Positions 1 through 13,556 of a DNA stretch of 64,000 nt are shown here, piece by piece. The notes below the pieces were generated by a model. The model had not been told where the DNA came from, searched no databases, and saw only the letters and a list, made by a program, of their open reading frames with translations. Every line of letters starts with the position of its first letter. Positions within the stretch are counted from its first letter, which is position 1. The position numbers and the translations under genes were made by a program. Location: assembly GCA_902729315.2 (NCBI GenBank), contig LR746274.1, positions 2,321,037 to 2,385,036 on the forward strand. The letters are read 5' to 3'. Origin of the DNA: Spirodela intermedia (taxonomy: Eukaryota > Streptophyta > Magnoliopsida > Alismatales > Araceae).

Positions 1-1540
1 TTACTCCACCTATAGCCGGAGCCATCAAGGACAGTACATGAGACAACTTTATTAAGAACAATTGGGAGAGTGATTGTGCCGACCAATAGATAACCCACAG
101 TGTAATCATGACATATGTTCGAACCATGTTTCAGATTTGATTTCGCGGCCAATGTGGGACTACCCTGACAAACACGGGTCATTCTCCGACTACATGATAG
201 CTCTATTTTACTACCCAGCCTGAGATTACTCTAATCGGGTAATTCTTCACGATAGTGCAAGGAAGCCATCACCAGCCTTAGGAAGACGGCAAGAAGCCCA
301 CCGTGATACAAATCGATCGTCTTAACCCCCGGTAGAGCCAAAAACATTCACCTCCGTCGAGAGATGCCTAAAAGATCTTGATATAACAGAGATGAGAGAA
401 TGAGAAGATTGAGATCAAGATTCAAGAAGATAAGAAGAGATCGATCGAGATGAGAAAAGAACAAGAACATGATATTAAGCAGAGAAGAAAAGTATTTTTT
501 TGAAATCAGTTACAAAGGACTTTAGAGGGTAATGACAGTCTGTTGGTAACATCAAGATTGTCGTTTATTGAATCGTTCTAAACGTGAGTAAGTGTGTGGG
601 TACGTGGCCTGTGCTGAGCGGGCCAGTACTTATGTGCTGAGAAGAGAGCGACTGTACGGTTTTCAAACTAGATCAGAAATTATCTCCAACATCCGTTTTT
701 ATCGTAAAGATCAGCCGTTGGGCAGTTTGAATGGATGTAAAACCCTTGCATGCCATGAAGACCGACGTCCATAAGGAAAATGATGAAGAAAGTCAGTCGC
801 TCATGCGGACCTGGATGTTCATGTCGTGGATAAAATAAAACCAGGACTAACCGGCGTGTTATGGGGAAGAAAATTGAAAGATTATCGTAGGATCATTGAA
901 AGTTCAGTCGCTCATGTTCACTTGAAGGATAATTTTGCTTCGAAGATCTTGAAACTTTGTCCTAAACCTCTCTCTCTCGCTCGCTCTAGATTTCTCTCTC
1001 CCGTAAATCATCTCGATTTCTTGTTCCTACATGCGGATCTTTAAATCGGAGCGCGATTCCATTCGTTTTGCAAAATTCTCTATGAGCGTTAACTCAAAGA
1101 TCTTGGGCTTCTTCCTATTTTCTACGAGGTTCTCTCACGGGTACCATTAAATAAAGCAAGAAATTTGACGAACGAAATAGGGAAAGCTGGGAAAAGAGAC
1201 CTCTAAGATAAAATTTTTCACATTGATGATCGTGCGAAAATTTCTCTGGCGAATGAAATTAAAATAAAAAAAATGATGTAAGGCATCTGTGATAAACCCT
1301 ACCTTAGATCTCTATCGCGTCTCAAATCCCTTGGGGATTGGCGAAAAGGCGACGAGGACGAGGACCGCTTCTGATGCGGGGAGTCGAGTCTCGCTTTAGC
1401 GAAATGTTTTGAAAGAGACGCACCTAGATTGACGGGGAGGCCCAGGGAAGGAGGAAGAGGAAACCACACGGCAGCCTCCCCAGCATGTCCCAGTCCCCGT
1501 CGGATCCAACCCGGGGATCAGCTCCGGCTCCGGTGGGCAG
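1..1540. other. Intergenic, no gene recognised
   Basis: I see no supported gene here. Reading frames are short and stop-rich. A purine-rich stretch around 360-500 and a CT-rich patch near 968-1000 are the only compositional features. Because a copia primer-binding-like site lies at 1700, part of this region could be the decayed 5' LTR and leader of that element, but no second LTR copy was found to prove it. Confidence 0.5.
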
Positions 1541-1699
1541 AGGTGGACTGACTTCCCCAGCTTCTTCCACAGCGGCGAGTGCTTCTGCTCTTCCTGTGCA
1601 CATGTTTTGTATTTGAATTCATTTTTTTCGAGAGCATTCTTGATTCTTTTCTGACTTTGGAGTACTTGAGGTCGTTCTTGGCGTCACTAAGCCAACAAG

Positions 1700-3020
1700 T
1701 GGTATTAGAGCTTGTAGGTTCGATGGGATCAAGAAGATGGCAAAAAAAGGTGGCGAGACAAGTACCTCCGGTGAGTGTGGGGAGGGAGATGGTGGCACCA
1801 ATGCCATCCCTCAGGCTCTTGAGGACCAATTACTGCATTTGGTCAATGAGCATGGAGGTATATCTTGACTCTCACGATTTATGGCAGGCCATTGTGGGAG
1901 AGAATGTCTCCAAGAAGAAGGATCAGCTGGCACTGTCAGCAATCCTCAATGTGGTACCGGAAGACATGATGACAGTTCTTGATGCCAAGAAGTCGGCAAA
2001 AGAGAACTAGGAGATCCTTCGGACAAGAAACCTTAGCGTCGACAAAGTGATTCAGTCACGCATCCAAGGTTTGAAACATAAGTCCAAAATTCTCACTATG
2101 TCAAAGGATGAAACTGTAGTGGATTTCATAGTGAAATTCACTCACATCATCTCCAAATTGTAGAACTTGGGAGAGATGATGGAAGAGCGAGACATTGTGC
2201 GTCGATCTCTGTAGGCGACCTTTTTCAAATTCGACACTCTTACCTTGTCTCTAGAGCAATATAAAGATCTTACCAAGTTAGATGCATTGAGTGAATTCAA
2301 GTGATTTAAAGCTCTGGCAGAAGTAGAGAAGAACACCAAAATTCAATGTCTTTGATGAGACAGAGGAGGAGAGTTCGTATCTGACAAATTTATTGAATTT
2401 TGTGCATCACGTGGTATTGAATAGTATTTGACTACTACCTATTCGTCTCAATAGAATGGGATCTTGGAGAGGAAGAATAGGACAATTATGTCTTTAGTTT
2501 GAAGCATGCTTAAGGAGAAGGACTTACCATGAGAATTATGGGGAGAGGCTGTAAGTACCGCTGTTTATTTGTTAAATTGATCTACCACTCACAACCTGAA
2601 GGATTTGACTTCACAGTCATGAGTGTTTGGATCGATTGTGCATGTGAAATGCACGAAAGGTTCCCAGAAAAAGTTTGAAGATCGCAACCATCCTATGGTA
2701 TTTATTGGCTATGAAATTGGGTCAAAGGCATACTACTATTTTGATCCGATCAATGGCATAGTACATGTTAGTTGTGACGTGATCTTTGAAGAAAATGAAA
2801 AATGGGACTAGGCCTAGCAAGGTAAGAATGTTCCTCCACTCACTTTTCTACTTGAATTATCTGTTGAGTAGAGACTGGAGGAGCCAAATATGTCAGAAGA
2901 AGAAGTTGTAGGTGAGTAACTTGAGACTCTAGATGAAGCTTTAGCATCTCACGCTGAGCCTCAAGAAGGTGAGCCCCAGAAATATAAATCCTCAATGTGG
3001 TACCAGAAGACATGATGACA
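1700..3020 (+). mobile_element. Ty1/copia retrotransposon relic (gag and integrase fragments)
   Basis: A degenerate initiator-Met tRNA primer-binding-like site (TGGTATTAGAGC, 1700-1711) precedes a gag-like frame from about 1722 with an LTR-copia gag feel (LWQAIVGENVSKKKDQLALS, then a later patch ending KFTHIISKL). From about 2360 the frame becomes integrase-like (EFVSDKFIEFC, then ILERKNRTIMSLV, ELWGEAVSTAVYLLN) and continues into the post-integrase segment at 2623-2811 (FVFGS-type start, HPMVFIGYEIGSKAYYYFDP). The frames carry many stop codons and the protease and zinc-knuckle regions are missing, so gag is joined to integrase by a large deletion. No reverse transcriptase is seen. The element is not functional. 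Confidence 0.8.
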
Positions 3021-3039
3021 TTGGGCCTTATAAGATAGA

Positions 3040-4130
<1,091 letters not shown>

Positions 4131-4480
4131 AGACGACGCAACAGTTTCCAAAATTAGGTTTTGAAAGCGACGTTGTCGAACCCGTTCCTGGAGCTGTTTT
4201 TAGGTTCAATTCATGGCGAAGGGCCATTCGGTGCAAGTCGTATTTGGGCTGCACCATGCCAGCTAGAAAGAGGGCCCACCAACTAGTTCCGGTTCTCGCC
4301 CATACATTCGTATTAAACGTCTTTTTGAATTTCCTTGAATTAATAGGAACTAATTTAAAAATAGCAACTTTTGAGTCAACTCCCTGTAGCCAAAGCTTCT
4401 CCACGTCGAAGTTCAACGACGCTCTCTCTCTCTCTCTCGCTGACTGCCGGGAGCGATCGTTCTAGCGGCGGAAGGTGAGG

Positions 4481-4763
4481 ATGAACGAGGGCGGTGTCGC
4501 CGGATCCCGCAGCAGCCACCGGCGGGTCACTGCTGTTGAAGCGGGTCCTGGTGCAGTCGCGATACCTGCTGCTCCTATTTGTGGTGGAGGCAGCGCCAGG
4601 CACATGAGATGGGAGCGTGGGAGTAGGAAGACCAACTTGGAGATAGTCATGGGAATGGTGATTAAAACCCCTCCTGCTGTAACCTCGTCAATTTTCGGCT
4701 TCTCCTTTTCTTTTCTTGTTGGCTGGAATCAAGCTCTCCTACCCACACCTCTCCACGTTCTTA

Positions 4764-4811
<48 letters not shown>

Positions 4812-7800
4812 CGTTTCTATTCAGGTCTCTCCGCTCTGGTCATCCTCTGCAGTGATCCCCCTTGCGTTTCTGTTGATCTGTATCATCTTCTACATATTCA
4901 GCGGCTGTTACCCACACGAGCAAGGATACGCCTCTATCTACGGCAGTGATCGTGTACGCCTTCCTCTCGTCACCATCTTTGCTGCCCCAAGGCTAATACC
5001 TTCCTCCTCTGGAGACGGTCTTACAGGAACGCTTGGGGGCAGCCAGGAGTTGGCTATACGCTCGTGGCTGGCTCTGTCTCCGGATATCTCGGTTGTCCTC
5101 TTCGGACAGCACCCGTCCCTCGTTGCGTTTGCTGGAACTCTTGGGCCGCGTGTTTCTGTTGAATCCGCCATCGACTTCACGTGAGGACCTCCACAAAGCT
5201 CTTCCGTCCACACTGCCCGTCTATTGGACTGACCAGTGTTAGTTTACAGTAGTAGAAACTACATGTCGACTTTCGTATCCGCAGATCCTGACAGTATTTT
5301 GTGAAGAAAAGATAAGAATGCTGTTCCATTCGAATTTTTTACCAGTAGGGAGAGATTGAGCAGCCTAATTACATATGAATCTCAGATCACATGCCCTCTT
5401 CTTTTCCACTTGGGTTTGGGGTCTTCTCGGTTATAAACAAAATCTGAGTGTAGCAGAAAGAGTTACGAGCATAGAGTCTGGAGTGAAATCAATCCTGCTA
5501 TTGCGGAGCTATGCATGCCTTGGAGATTTCCAAGTTCGTTGACATAACTTCATGCATTTATTTTTTGGGGATGCTCCCCTTCATCGAAGTTGCCTCTGAG
5601 CTGACCTGTTTGAGTACCTATGAGTTTGCTGATTTCTTTCATTCGGAGAAAGGGGATCCAAAAAAAACGGTGGTATTCAGTATTTTGGGAGATTGGTTTT
5701 CTCAATCAACAGGGCAACCCGTGAGTTGGCAAGATTGAATGAAATGAAGCAAATACTGTAACTTTGAGCGAATCAGATCTCTGTATTTATGCACGGAGTT
5801 GTTGCTGTAGAAAAACCGGTCGAGTAGAGAGAGCACAAGAAAATGATTTGGTGTCTGCCATTTCTAATTTTGATGACCTTATAGCCCGCATAAAGATATT
5901 TCTCCTTATAGCTTCTTTTATACCTCTTTTATTCAACCTGCATATTGAATGGCGCTAATGAGTCTTCTGACCCGAGTTTATTTGTTTCTAATGTCAAAAG
6001 TAAAATTTATTTACTGGGCCACACATCACTCATATTAGCCTTCCACGTCTATCGTCATGCTGGAGATCTGTCTAAACAGGAACCGAGACTGTAGGCCTAT
6101 TTAGTTTTTCTGTGGTCAAATTAAATGGCATGTGGCCTATTTAGTTAGTTTATGCCTTGGAATTTTCACTCAAACATGTGATTTGGTACGGGTTGGAACT
6201 CGGATTTTATGTTTATGTTTTTTACTGTCGCACTTATTTACCTTCCAAAACAATGATATTATCATAATTGAGCTCTTAATGAATGGTTCTCTCTGTTCAG
6301 CCTAATATTATCGTTAACACTAGGGCTATCTGCGTACTTATTTTTACAAATTTGACGCCCATTGGATGTGTGATAGTTTATGCCCCTAAATCAAATGTTC
6401 ATTCTATTGTTCTGCTGTTACTTTCTTGATCATATTCATGGTGAAATAGCTGGAAATTTTAATTTGCTGATCAGGTTACACACGAGTGATTTCGTTATTT
6501 CTGTAGGAATAATCATGAACGCTAAATACTGATTAATTGGATTTTTCTAGGTTCTTGGGGACCCCATTGTTTCATTCCATGGTTGCTAGAGCTCAAGCTT
6601 CACAATCAAATATTTCCGTTCTCATTGATCCTGACACTATACTCTTACCTGACTTCGCCATCACATTACATAATGCTCTCCAACTTGAGCACGACTGGTT
6701 GCTCGTTTCAATTCCACGGAGTGTCTCTACCTTATCAGAAACTGGAAAGCAGTTTCTGACAGAGGATGGTGGTGGAATAAAGTTTGAGGAGGTAAGAAGG
6801 AATCGCTAGACTGAAGGGTACTTCAATAGATTTTTTATGCATTGCTGACGATGAGCTGTTCGATTCTTTTTCATTCTTTTTCGTCAGTTACGAAAGATTC
6901 TTGTTCGTGATTTGCATTCAAGCAGCTGCAGTGACAGAGCCCTTATTGCCTGGAACAAAGGAAACCTATCTCTGCATTCTATTTTTCTTCCGCCTTTCAT
7001 CAATGGAAAGGGATTGCATAATCAGTGGCTCATTCACCAGGCCTTAGCATCTGATCTCAGGCTTGTAATTGATGCCAGCGAGAGCATCTCAAGTTTCTAC
7101 CCAGAAGTATCTGAACATGGCCAGTTATTGCGGGAGTCTGACAGGGAGCGTAGTAATGAGAGTCCATGGGAGAGCAATGTCAATGCAAGACTTGCTGCAT
7201 CCTATGGATCGCTTGGCTCCAGTCCAGATAAATATTCTAACCTCGTTAGACTTGTAGTTTGTTTTGCGCTACATATCTTTTATGATTCAACCAAGGACAC
7301 AGTGTATGTCTCCCATCAGCACGGAAGGAGTGGACCCAATAAAGTGCCAGGTCAAGACCAAGGTCACTCTTTGAAGTTGAATGAGGAGAAAAGGTGGAGA
7401 AATTGCATAGGTTCCACTAACCTGCCACATAGAGAGGACAAGTGTTCACTCACCGAATGGTTGCGAGTCAATTCTAGAGTACGTACTCAAGTGGGGCTTC
7501 CATTCTCTTTAGAATCACTTCTTCAGATAACCGCAGATGAGAACAGAACCATTGTGCTTGCAGTCGCCGGATATAGTTATAAGGACATGCTTATGAGCTG
7601 GGTCTGTCGTATGCGGCACCTGTCCGTCACCAATTTCCTCATTGGGGCTCTTGATTCTGACATCTATGATTTCTCCGTCCTGCAGGTACTACTGCTTCTG
7701 TTGAGCGTGAGCGCACATTTTATAAGTTTTGATATGTGCATTCTGTCAGTCATCTTATGGCCAACTGCCTAAATATGGTGGAGAATGTGGGCTATTGTAA

Positions 7801-10551
7801 TCGTCATTTCTTCCTGTATCTGTAGGGTCTGCCTGTCTTCAAGGATCCACTACCTCCAGCGAACATTAGGCTCACAAGTTGCCACTTTGGCACTGACTGT
7901 TTTAGAAAGGTGTCCAAAGTGAAGTCACGGCTAGTTCTACAGATACTAAGAATGGGGTACAACGTCCTACTAAGTGATGTTGATGTATATTGGTTTCAAA
8001 ATCCATTGCCATTTCTTCAAAAATTTGACCCACCTGTTTTGCTAGCACAATCAGATGAGTACAACGAGACAGGTAACTGATCATAATACGGTGCTGCTAA
8101 CATAGACTTGCCTGTGCATTATGGATTCATTGTCTTTGCGTTTGCTCATTTTTTTATTTAGAAAGTGTATGATTAATATGTCTGTCAATGCATGTAAACT
8201 AACTCGTGATTTTTCTTGTTAGTTAATTATAACATATGCTTGCGCGTTTATCATGTGTTTGCTGTTAATGCAAATTCTATTCGATTATCTCTTTCATGGC
8301 GTTGTTATTTTTCTTAATAAATATCAAAAGAATGAGGGATGTTCTTGTTCTTCCACTTCAGTTGTTTCAGCTACAAAACAGATGGCTGTGGTGCATTGCA
8401 GTTTCCTTTTACTCCTAGTTACTTGTGGTTCTTTCAAAATACCATCATCTACTAGTCTTAAAGCTCACATGTTTGCGATTTCTCTGAGAAGAAACTGAGA
8501 TCACTGGAAATATGTATTTTTTTTTGGTGAGCTTTTTGCCGACACTATGAGGATCTGAAAGGAAGAATAAAAACTCATCATCTGATCCTTAACCCTCATA
8601 AATCCATTTTGGCAGACAGTACTCGTTTACAGAGATTTTGATTTTCATGCAATTATCATGACAAACGGGGATGATTGTCGTTTTGGCCATATTTGCTCGT
8701 TTAATCCCCCATTTAGGATTTTTCTATCTTTATTGATCTATTTGGATTGGAGCTTGTAACTTGGGCTCAAGTAGCTATTTCCACCAATTTCTGTTCATCT
8801 CAACTTCTTAATTTATTTCATGAAAAATATAATATTTATTTTATTGCTGTTTTGTGTAAAAATATTGGTTCGTGGAAGTTATATAGCTAACAATGACGAT
8901 TAATTTCTCATAATTTGTTGCTCTTACTGCTTGCCATGCGGTTTTCTTGAACATAATCTACCCAGATGGGGAAACCATATATGTTACCATCCAATCTCTG
9001 TTTCTTTGCTACCTTGGCAAGATACACCCAGCCAGCCGTATATGATGGATGCAGTTCACTTTTTTCGCTGAATTTTTCTCCCCTTGCTGTCATTTATTCA
9101 ATCCATCTCCTCAGGATCTTTTTTGAACTCCCCTCTTCAAATTGTTCTCACGTCATTTCTCTCATGGTAATTTCCTTCACTCTGGCATGCTCGGTACTTT
9201 CTCTCTCTACACCGTGTATGATTCTGAATGTACCCATGTACTCCCCCTATTCGTCCTGGTTACGCTCATCATCTTGATCTTAATCTTGGTGATTAACAGG
9301 AGATATCCGACAAAGCCACCATAGCTGATGATTAAAGCCTCACATCTTACATCCCCGGACATCTTAATCAAGGCTTTATTATTAATCATGGATTTTTCTG
9401 GTGCTCGATCTTGGTTTCATATCTTTGAAAAAAGGAAATATATTCTATTTATATCTGACCTATGCCGCTGTGTTGTATCTGATGGATCTGCAGGGCCCAT
9501 AAACTTGCCTCGCCGGCTGAACTCTGGTTTCTACTATGCTCGAGCCGACCCTCCCACCATCGCTGCGTTCGCGAAGGTGGTAAAACATGCATCCACTTCA
9601 AACATGTCTGAACAGCCTAGCTTCTACGACATCCTCTGTGGGGTTGGCGGCACCCATCGAACCAGCGACGAGCATTGTGTCGAGCCCGAGACTAATTTGA
9701 GGGTCATCTTCTTGGATCGCAACCTCTTTCCCAATGGAGCCTTCCGGAGTTTGTGGTTGGAGCGTGATGTTCGAAGGGCCTGCAAGGCGCTGGGCTGCCT
9801 CATTCTTCATAACAACTGGATCAGCGGCAAGGACAACAAGGTAAAACGCCAAATCCGCTCTGGGTTGTGGGCATACGATGTGCACTCCAGGATGTGCCTT
9901 CAGGGTCCGAAAATGGTAAGTCCTTAGTGAGATACATAACCATAGTCTTCTTGATTTATACAGAGGAGCCCCAAAGAGGTTTAGATAAAACGGATTGAAG
10001 GAGGCTAAAAACTTAAGAAAAATCAGCAAGTTTTCTTTTTAGATATCTGTTCATGTTCTTGGTGGGGAATTAAATAGATTGAAGGAAAATAAAAACTTTG
10101 GAAAAATCAGCAAAAACATATCTATCTTCAAGCATAGAATGATAACACCATGCCTTACTCCTGATTTATTCACTCAACATGCATGTATTCACTTAGAAAA
10201 AACAGAGCTTTACCAGACAACATCTACTTCTTTTGTGATGCCCCCATCGATTCTTACTGCTTCTGGACATTGTACCATGTATCTGGCAGTGCAAATAATA
10301 ACACAAGTTTCATGGTCGAGCATCTGTGATGGCTTATTAGCCCTAAAGCTGTTGTTTCTCTCTGCTATCTTGTCTGCCTTTCTTCAATTTTCTCTGGTAA
10401 TTTATTGAATGAAAGCGTCCTGATAGTCACCATGCAATGAATGATGACTGTCCAGACTGACTGAATAGGCTTCCTGACTCTCTCTATCTCCCTCTCCCTC
10501 TCTCTCTAGTCTGTGGCTAAGGCTGTCTCTTCAAAACCTGAAACTGAGTAG
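4481..10551 (+). CDS. RAY1: RAY1-like GT77 beta-arabinofuranosyltransferase
   Basis: Proposed exons: 4481-4657, 4825-5180, 6551-6791, 6888-7685, 7826-8072, 9494-9915, and a short last exon (10510-10551, or a duplicate at 10597-10608). Phases agree through 747 codons before the last exon. The protein looks like a type II Golgi enzyme: one hydrophobic anchor at about residues 69-85 (PLAFLLICIIFYIF), then VTIFAAP and a lumenal domain. The DxD metal/nucleotide-sugar motif is LLSDVDVYWF, about residues 573-582 (exon 5); exon 6 holds LNSGFYYARADPP and LHNNWISGKDNK, typical of the nucleotide-diphospho-sugar transferase family. RAY1 is known to affect arabinose in arabinogalactan proteins; assignment here rests on recalled family similarity. 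Least certain are the N-terminal exon and its ATG at 4481, whether exon 4 hides another intron (residues near LVVCFALHIFYDS look unlike the rest), and the last exon. Confidence 0.72.
4768..4808. repeat. (CT)n tract before RAY1-like exon 2
   Basis: About 20 CT repeats lie directly upstream of the proposed exon 2 acceptor at 4823-4824 (TTTCTATTCAG). If intron 1 is real, the microsatellite is its polypyrimidine tract, so repeat length could affect splicing. Confidence 0.7.
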
Positions 10552-10556
10552 GCTAC

Positions 10557-10595
<39 letters not shown>

Positions 10596-10632
10596 GTCTG
10601 TGGCTTAGGCTGCCTCTTCAAAACCTGAAACC
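10464..10632 (+). repeat. Tandem duplication containing the candidate RAY1 last exon
   Basis: Two copies, about 10464-10545 and 10546-10632, share the order TAGGCT-CCTGACTCTCT, a CT tract, TCTAG acceptor, TCTGTGGCT-AGGCTG and CTTCAAAACCTGAAAC. After the CT-tract acceptor, copy 1 reads SVAKAVSSKPETE then stop (10510-10551). Copy 2 has a substitution giving SVA then stop (10597-10608). Confidence 0.85.
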
Positions 10633-10639
10633 TCCCTAC

Positions 10640-11543
10640 TGTATGTGATCCCAGAGGCACTCATATCCATGTGGGTAATCCTAGATAACTGGAGATTACT
10701 CCGGAGTCTAGTGATCATGGTAATGCGAGATCAACCTAATGACCCAGATAGAAAGTCTTTCACCCGAACCAAAGGCATTGCAGAACATGTGCGATTTGCT
10801 TCAAGATGCATGGATGAGGGAAAGGAGGAAGCTTCCTCGCGACTGCAGGATCTTCATCAGTTTCCATTTTTCTGCCGGCTTTCTTGTGACTGTTGACAAC
10901 AAAAGAAGCCACCTTTGAGCACCAAGAAATAAAAGAGCTTTTATATTTGACTTTTTCAGCTGATTTTTTTCTTATTATACCTTTTTATTGAAAAGTTCGA
11001 ACCTTTTTTTTTTACTGCAATATTTCCCAAAATTATTTCCCCTTTTTTTGAATCATGGGCTTTTATGAAAACATCTGAAGAAGCTTGGGCCGAGCAAGGT
11101 CACGTGGAGATCGAGCCCTAAGCGGAGAAAGAGAGGACTGGGCTGTACTTTTGGCCCACTTGGTGGATGACCATTTCTGGCAGTGGGCCGGGTAGGCCCG
11201 AAGCCGAGGCCCGACGCCCGGCCAGATGGGTATAAGCTACAGTCCCCAGCCTCGGCTCTGCGGGGCCTACATACTGTCCCCCAGCTTTCATTACCCGAAG
11301 CCTTCTTGCTGTGGCTCGACAAGTCCACATAGAAAAGTCCCCGCTACGGTTCTTTGGACGACTAGGACTGTGCGGCAGAGATAATTGGGTTGAGAGAGAG
11401 AGAGAGGACTGGGTAGCTGGAGAATCTTCTGGACAGTGGAGGTGGAAGGGGAGGGGGAGGGGGAGGGGGAGGGCGAGGTTCCGAGGGGTGGCGCGGTCGA
11501 GGGGGAGGATCATGCAGGATAGGTAGAGGGAGGAAGAGGGAAG
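10640..11543. other. Spacer between RAY1-like and ARO-like genes
   Basis: Contains the likely 3' UTR of the upstream gene (AATAAA at about 10927-10932), T-rich tracts at about 10960-11050, and the promoter/5' leader of the ARO-like gene. A GGGGAG-type purine run (about 11446-11475) lies about 70-100 bp before the ARO start. No gene seen. Confidence 0.5.
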
Positions 11544-13556
11544 ATGTTGATGAGTGCTGTTGGAGGAGGGAGCTTAAGAGGTGGAGGAGGCGGCGGAGGA
11601 GGGGAGGGCTTTGGGAGTGGGAAGGGCGGCGGCGGCGGCGGCGGCGGCGGCGGCAGCGTGGTGGAGGCGGAGCTGCGGTGGACGCTCGAGCTGGCGGAGA
11701 GGCTCGTGAGTGCCTGCAAAGATGCGGAGGTCTTCAAGGCGGAGTGCTCCGAGGTCGGGAAGCTCGCCGAGCGGCTTCTCCAGATGCTCCGCTCGACCCT
11801 CCGTCTCATCACTTCCTCTTCCTCCCCTTCCTCCTCCGCCGGCGCCGGCGCCGTGTCCTCCTCCAGATGCAACGGCGGTGCCGCTGTCGCAAGCGGCAGC
11901 GGCCACCTCTACGACCGTCCCATCCGCCGCATCGCCGCGGAGACCGCCAAGGCCCTGGACCGCGCCGTCGCCCTTATCCGCCGCTGCAAGCGGCGCTCCC
12001 GCATCCTCCGTCGCGTGGTCACCATCACCACTGGCGCCACGGACTTCCGCAAGTGCCTCGCCCTTCTCGAGGCCTCCGCTGGTGACGTGAAATGGCTGCT
12101 CTCCGTCTACTCCGCCGCCGCCGGCTCCGGCGGCATCGTCCTCAGCATGCCCCCGATCGCCAGCACCGACCCCATCCTCTCCTGGGTCTGGAGCTACGTC
12201 GCGGTCGTGCAGATGACCCCCGGCAAGGACGCCGCCGCCGTGGCGGACCGCGCCGAGGCTGCCGCGGCGCTGGCCAACCTCGCCCTCGACAACGAGCGGA
12301 ACAAGAAGATCATCGTCGGGGAAGGCGGCGTGCCGCCGCTGCTCGCCCTCCTCAGAGACGGCGCCGCCGCCGTCGAGGCACAGATCGCCGCCGCTACCGC
12401 CCTCTTCAACCTCGCCGACGTGCAGGAACGGGTCCTGGTGATCGTGGCGGAGATGGGCGTCCCCCTCATCGTCCAGTCCCTCTCCCATGCTCCCATGGCT
12501 CTGCAGATCGGCCTCTCCTCCCTCGTCGCCCGCATGGCCGCAGAAGATCCGGTGGCGCAGGAGGAGTTCGCCAGAGAGAATTGCGTGCGCCCACTGGTCA
12601 CCCTGGTCTCCACAGACATTCCCATCTGGGACAGCGACACCGACAGCATCATTCCCAACTGCAAAACCGGCACCGCCAGAATCCACGCCGCGGCCGCCGT
12701 CGCCATCCGCAGCTCCAACTTGCACCACGAGAACCATCATTGTCCCCGCCACTCCGAGAGCATCAACCAGCTCTCCTCGGCGAGGAAGGAGAAGGAGAAC
12801 GAGAGCTCGGAGGTGAAGCTCCGTCTCAAGACCTCCTGCGTGGAGGCGCTCTGGAGGCTCTCCGCAGGGAGCATCTCCAACAGCCGCAAGATCACAGAGA
12901 CGAAGGGGCTCCTCTGCCTGGCCGAGATGGTCAAGCGGGAGAAGGGCGAGCTCCAGATCAACTGCTTGAGGGCCATCGCAGAGGTCGCCGCTGTTGCAGA
13001 GTACGAACCAGACCTCCGGCTATCGGCGTTCAAGATGAACTCGTCCGCCGCGAAAGCTGTGGTGGATCAGCTCCTGCGGGTGATCCAGGAGGTGAACAAC
13101 CACACCCTGCAGATCCTCGCCATCAAATCTCTCGGATGTCTAGCGAGGAATTTCCCTGCCAGGGAGTCCCGGATCACCTCCACCCTCGTTTTGCAGCTCA
13201 GTCACTGGAACTCTGATGTTGCCACAGAGACCTCCATTGCCCTGGGGAAGTTCGTCTGCCCTGACAATTTCCTCCACTCCGAGCACTCCAAGGCGATCAT
13301 CGAGTTCGGCGGGGTGCCCCCACTGATCAGGATGCTGAGACTGAGCGAACGACCTCAGCTGAACGGACTAGTACTGCTCTGCTACCTGGCTCTGCATGCC
13401 GGCGACAGCGAGGTCCTGGAGCGTGAGAAGGTTCTTCCAACCCTAATCTCTGCGAGAAACAATGCTTCTTCCCAGCATCCTCTTCTAAGGGACCTGCTCC
13501 ACGAGGCAATTCGCCACCTTGAGCTTTACCATGCCGTTTCCCATTCTCATGTCTGA
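11544..13556 (+). CDS. ARO: ARMADILLO REPEAT ONLY (ARO) protein
   Basis: A single exon of 670 codons from ATG 11544. Residues about 8-37 are a polyglycine stretch, followed by an N-terminal helical domain (AELRWTLELAERLVSACKD) and a conserved segment with SRILRRVVTITTGATDFRK and SWVWSYVAVVQM. From about residue 235 armadillo repeats follow, with repeat signatures such as AAAALANLALDNERNKKII, EGGVPPLLALL, AAATALFNLAD and, near the end, IIEFGGVPPLIRML. Length and the N-terminal block match the plant ARO family, which in Arabidopsis acts in polarised tip growth of pollen tubes and root hairs, binding kinesin and Rho-GTPase regulators; that role is family knowledge, not visible here. Which ARO paralogue this is cannot be decided from sequence alone. 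Coding GC is much higher than in its neighbours. The large antisense and alternative frames are by-products of that GC. Confidence 0.88.
   Translation: MLMSAVGGGSLRGGGGGGGGEGFGSGKGGGGGGGGGGSVVEAELRWTLELAERLVSACKDAEVFKAECSEVGKLAERLLQMLRSTLRLITSSSSPSSSAGAGAVSSSRCNGGAAVASGSGHLYDRPIRRIAAETAKALDRAVALIRRCKRRSRILRRVVTITTGATDFRKCLALLEASAGDVKWLLSVYSAAAGSGGIVLSMPPIASTDPILSWVWSYVAVVQMTPGKDAAAVADRAEAAAALANLALDNERNKKIIVGEGGVPPLLALLRDGAAAVEAQIAAATALFNLADVQERVLVIVAEMGVPLIVQSLSHAPMALQIGLSSLVARMAAEDPVAQEEFARENCVRPLVTLVSTDIPIWDSDTDSIIPNCKTGTARIHAAAAVAIRSSNLHHENHHCPRHSESINQLSSARKEKENESSEVKLRLKTSCVEALWRLSAGSISNSRKITETKGLLCLAEMVKREKGELQINCLRAIAEVAAVAEYEPDLRLSAFKMNSSAAKAVVDQLLRVIQEVNNHTLQILAIKSLGCLARNFPARESRITSTLVLQLSHWNSDVATETSIALGKFVCPDNFLHSEHSKAIIEFGGVPPLIRMLRLSERPQLNGLVLLCYLALHAGDSEVLEREKVLPTLISARNNASSQHPLLRDLLHEAIRHLELYHAVSHSHV

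Noticed and set aside
11574-13216. Long frames on both strands across the ARO-like gene (392 and 374 codons)
   Set aside because: Gly/Ala/Arg-rich shadows of the GC-rich ARO coding frame, with no family resemblance.
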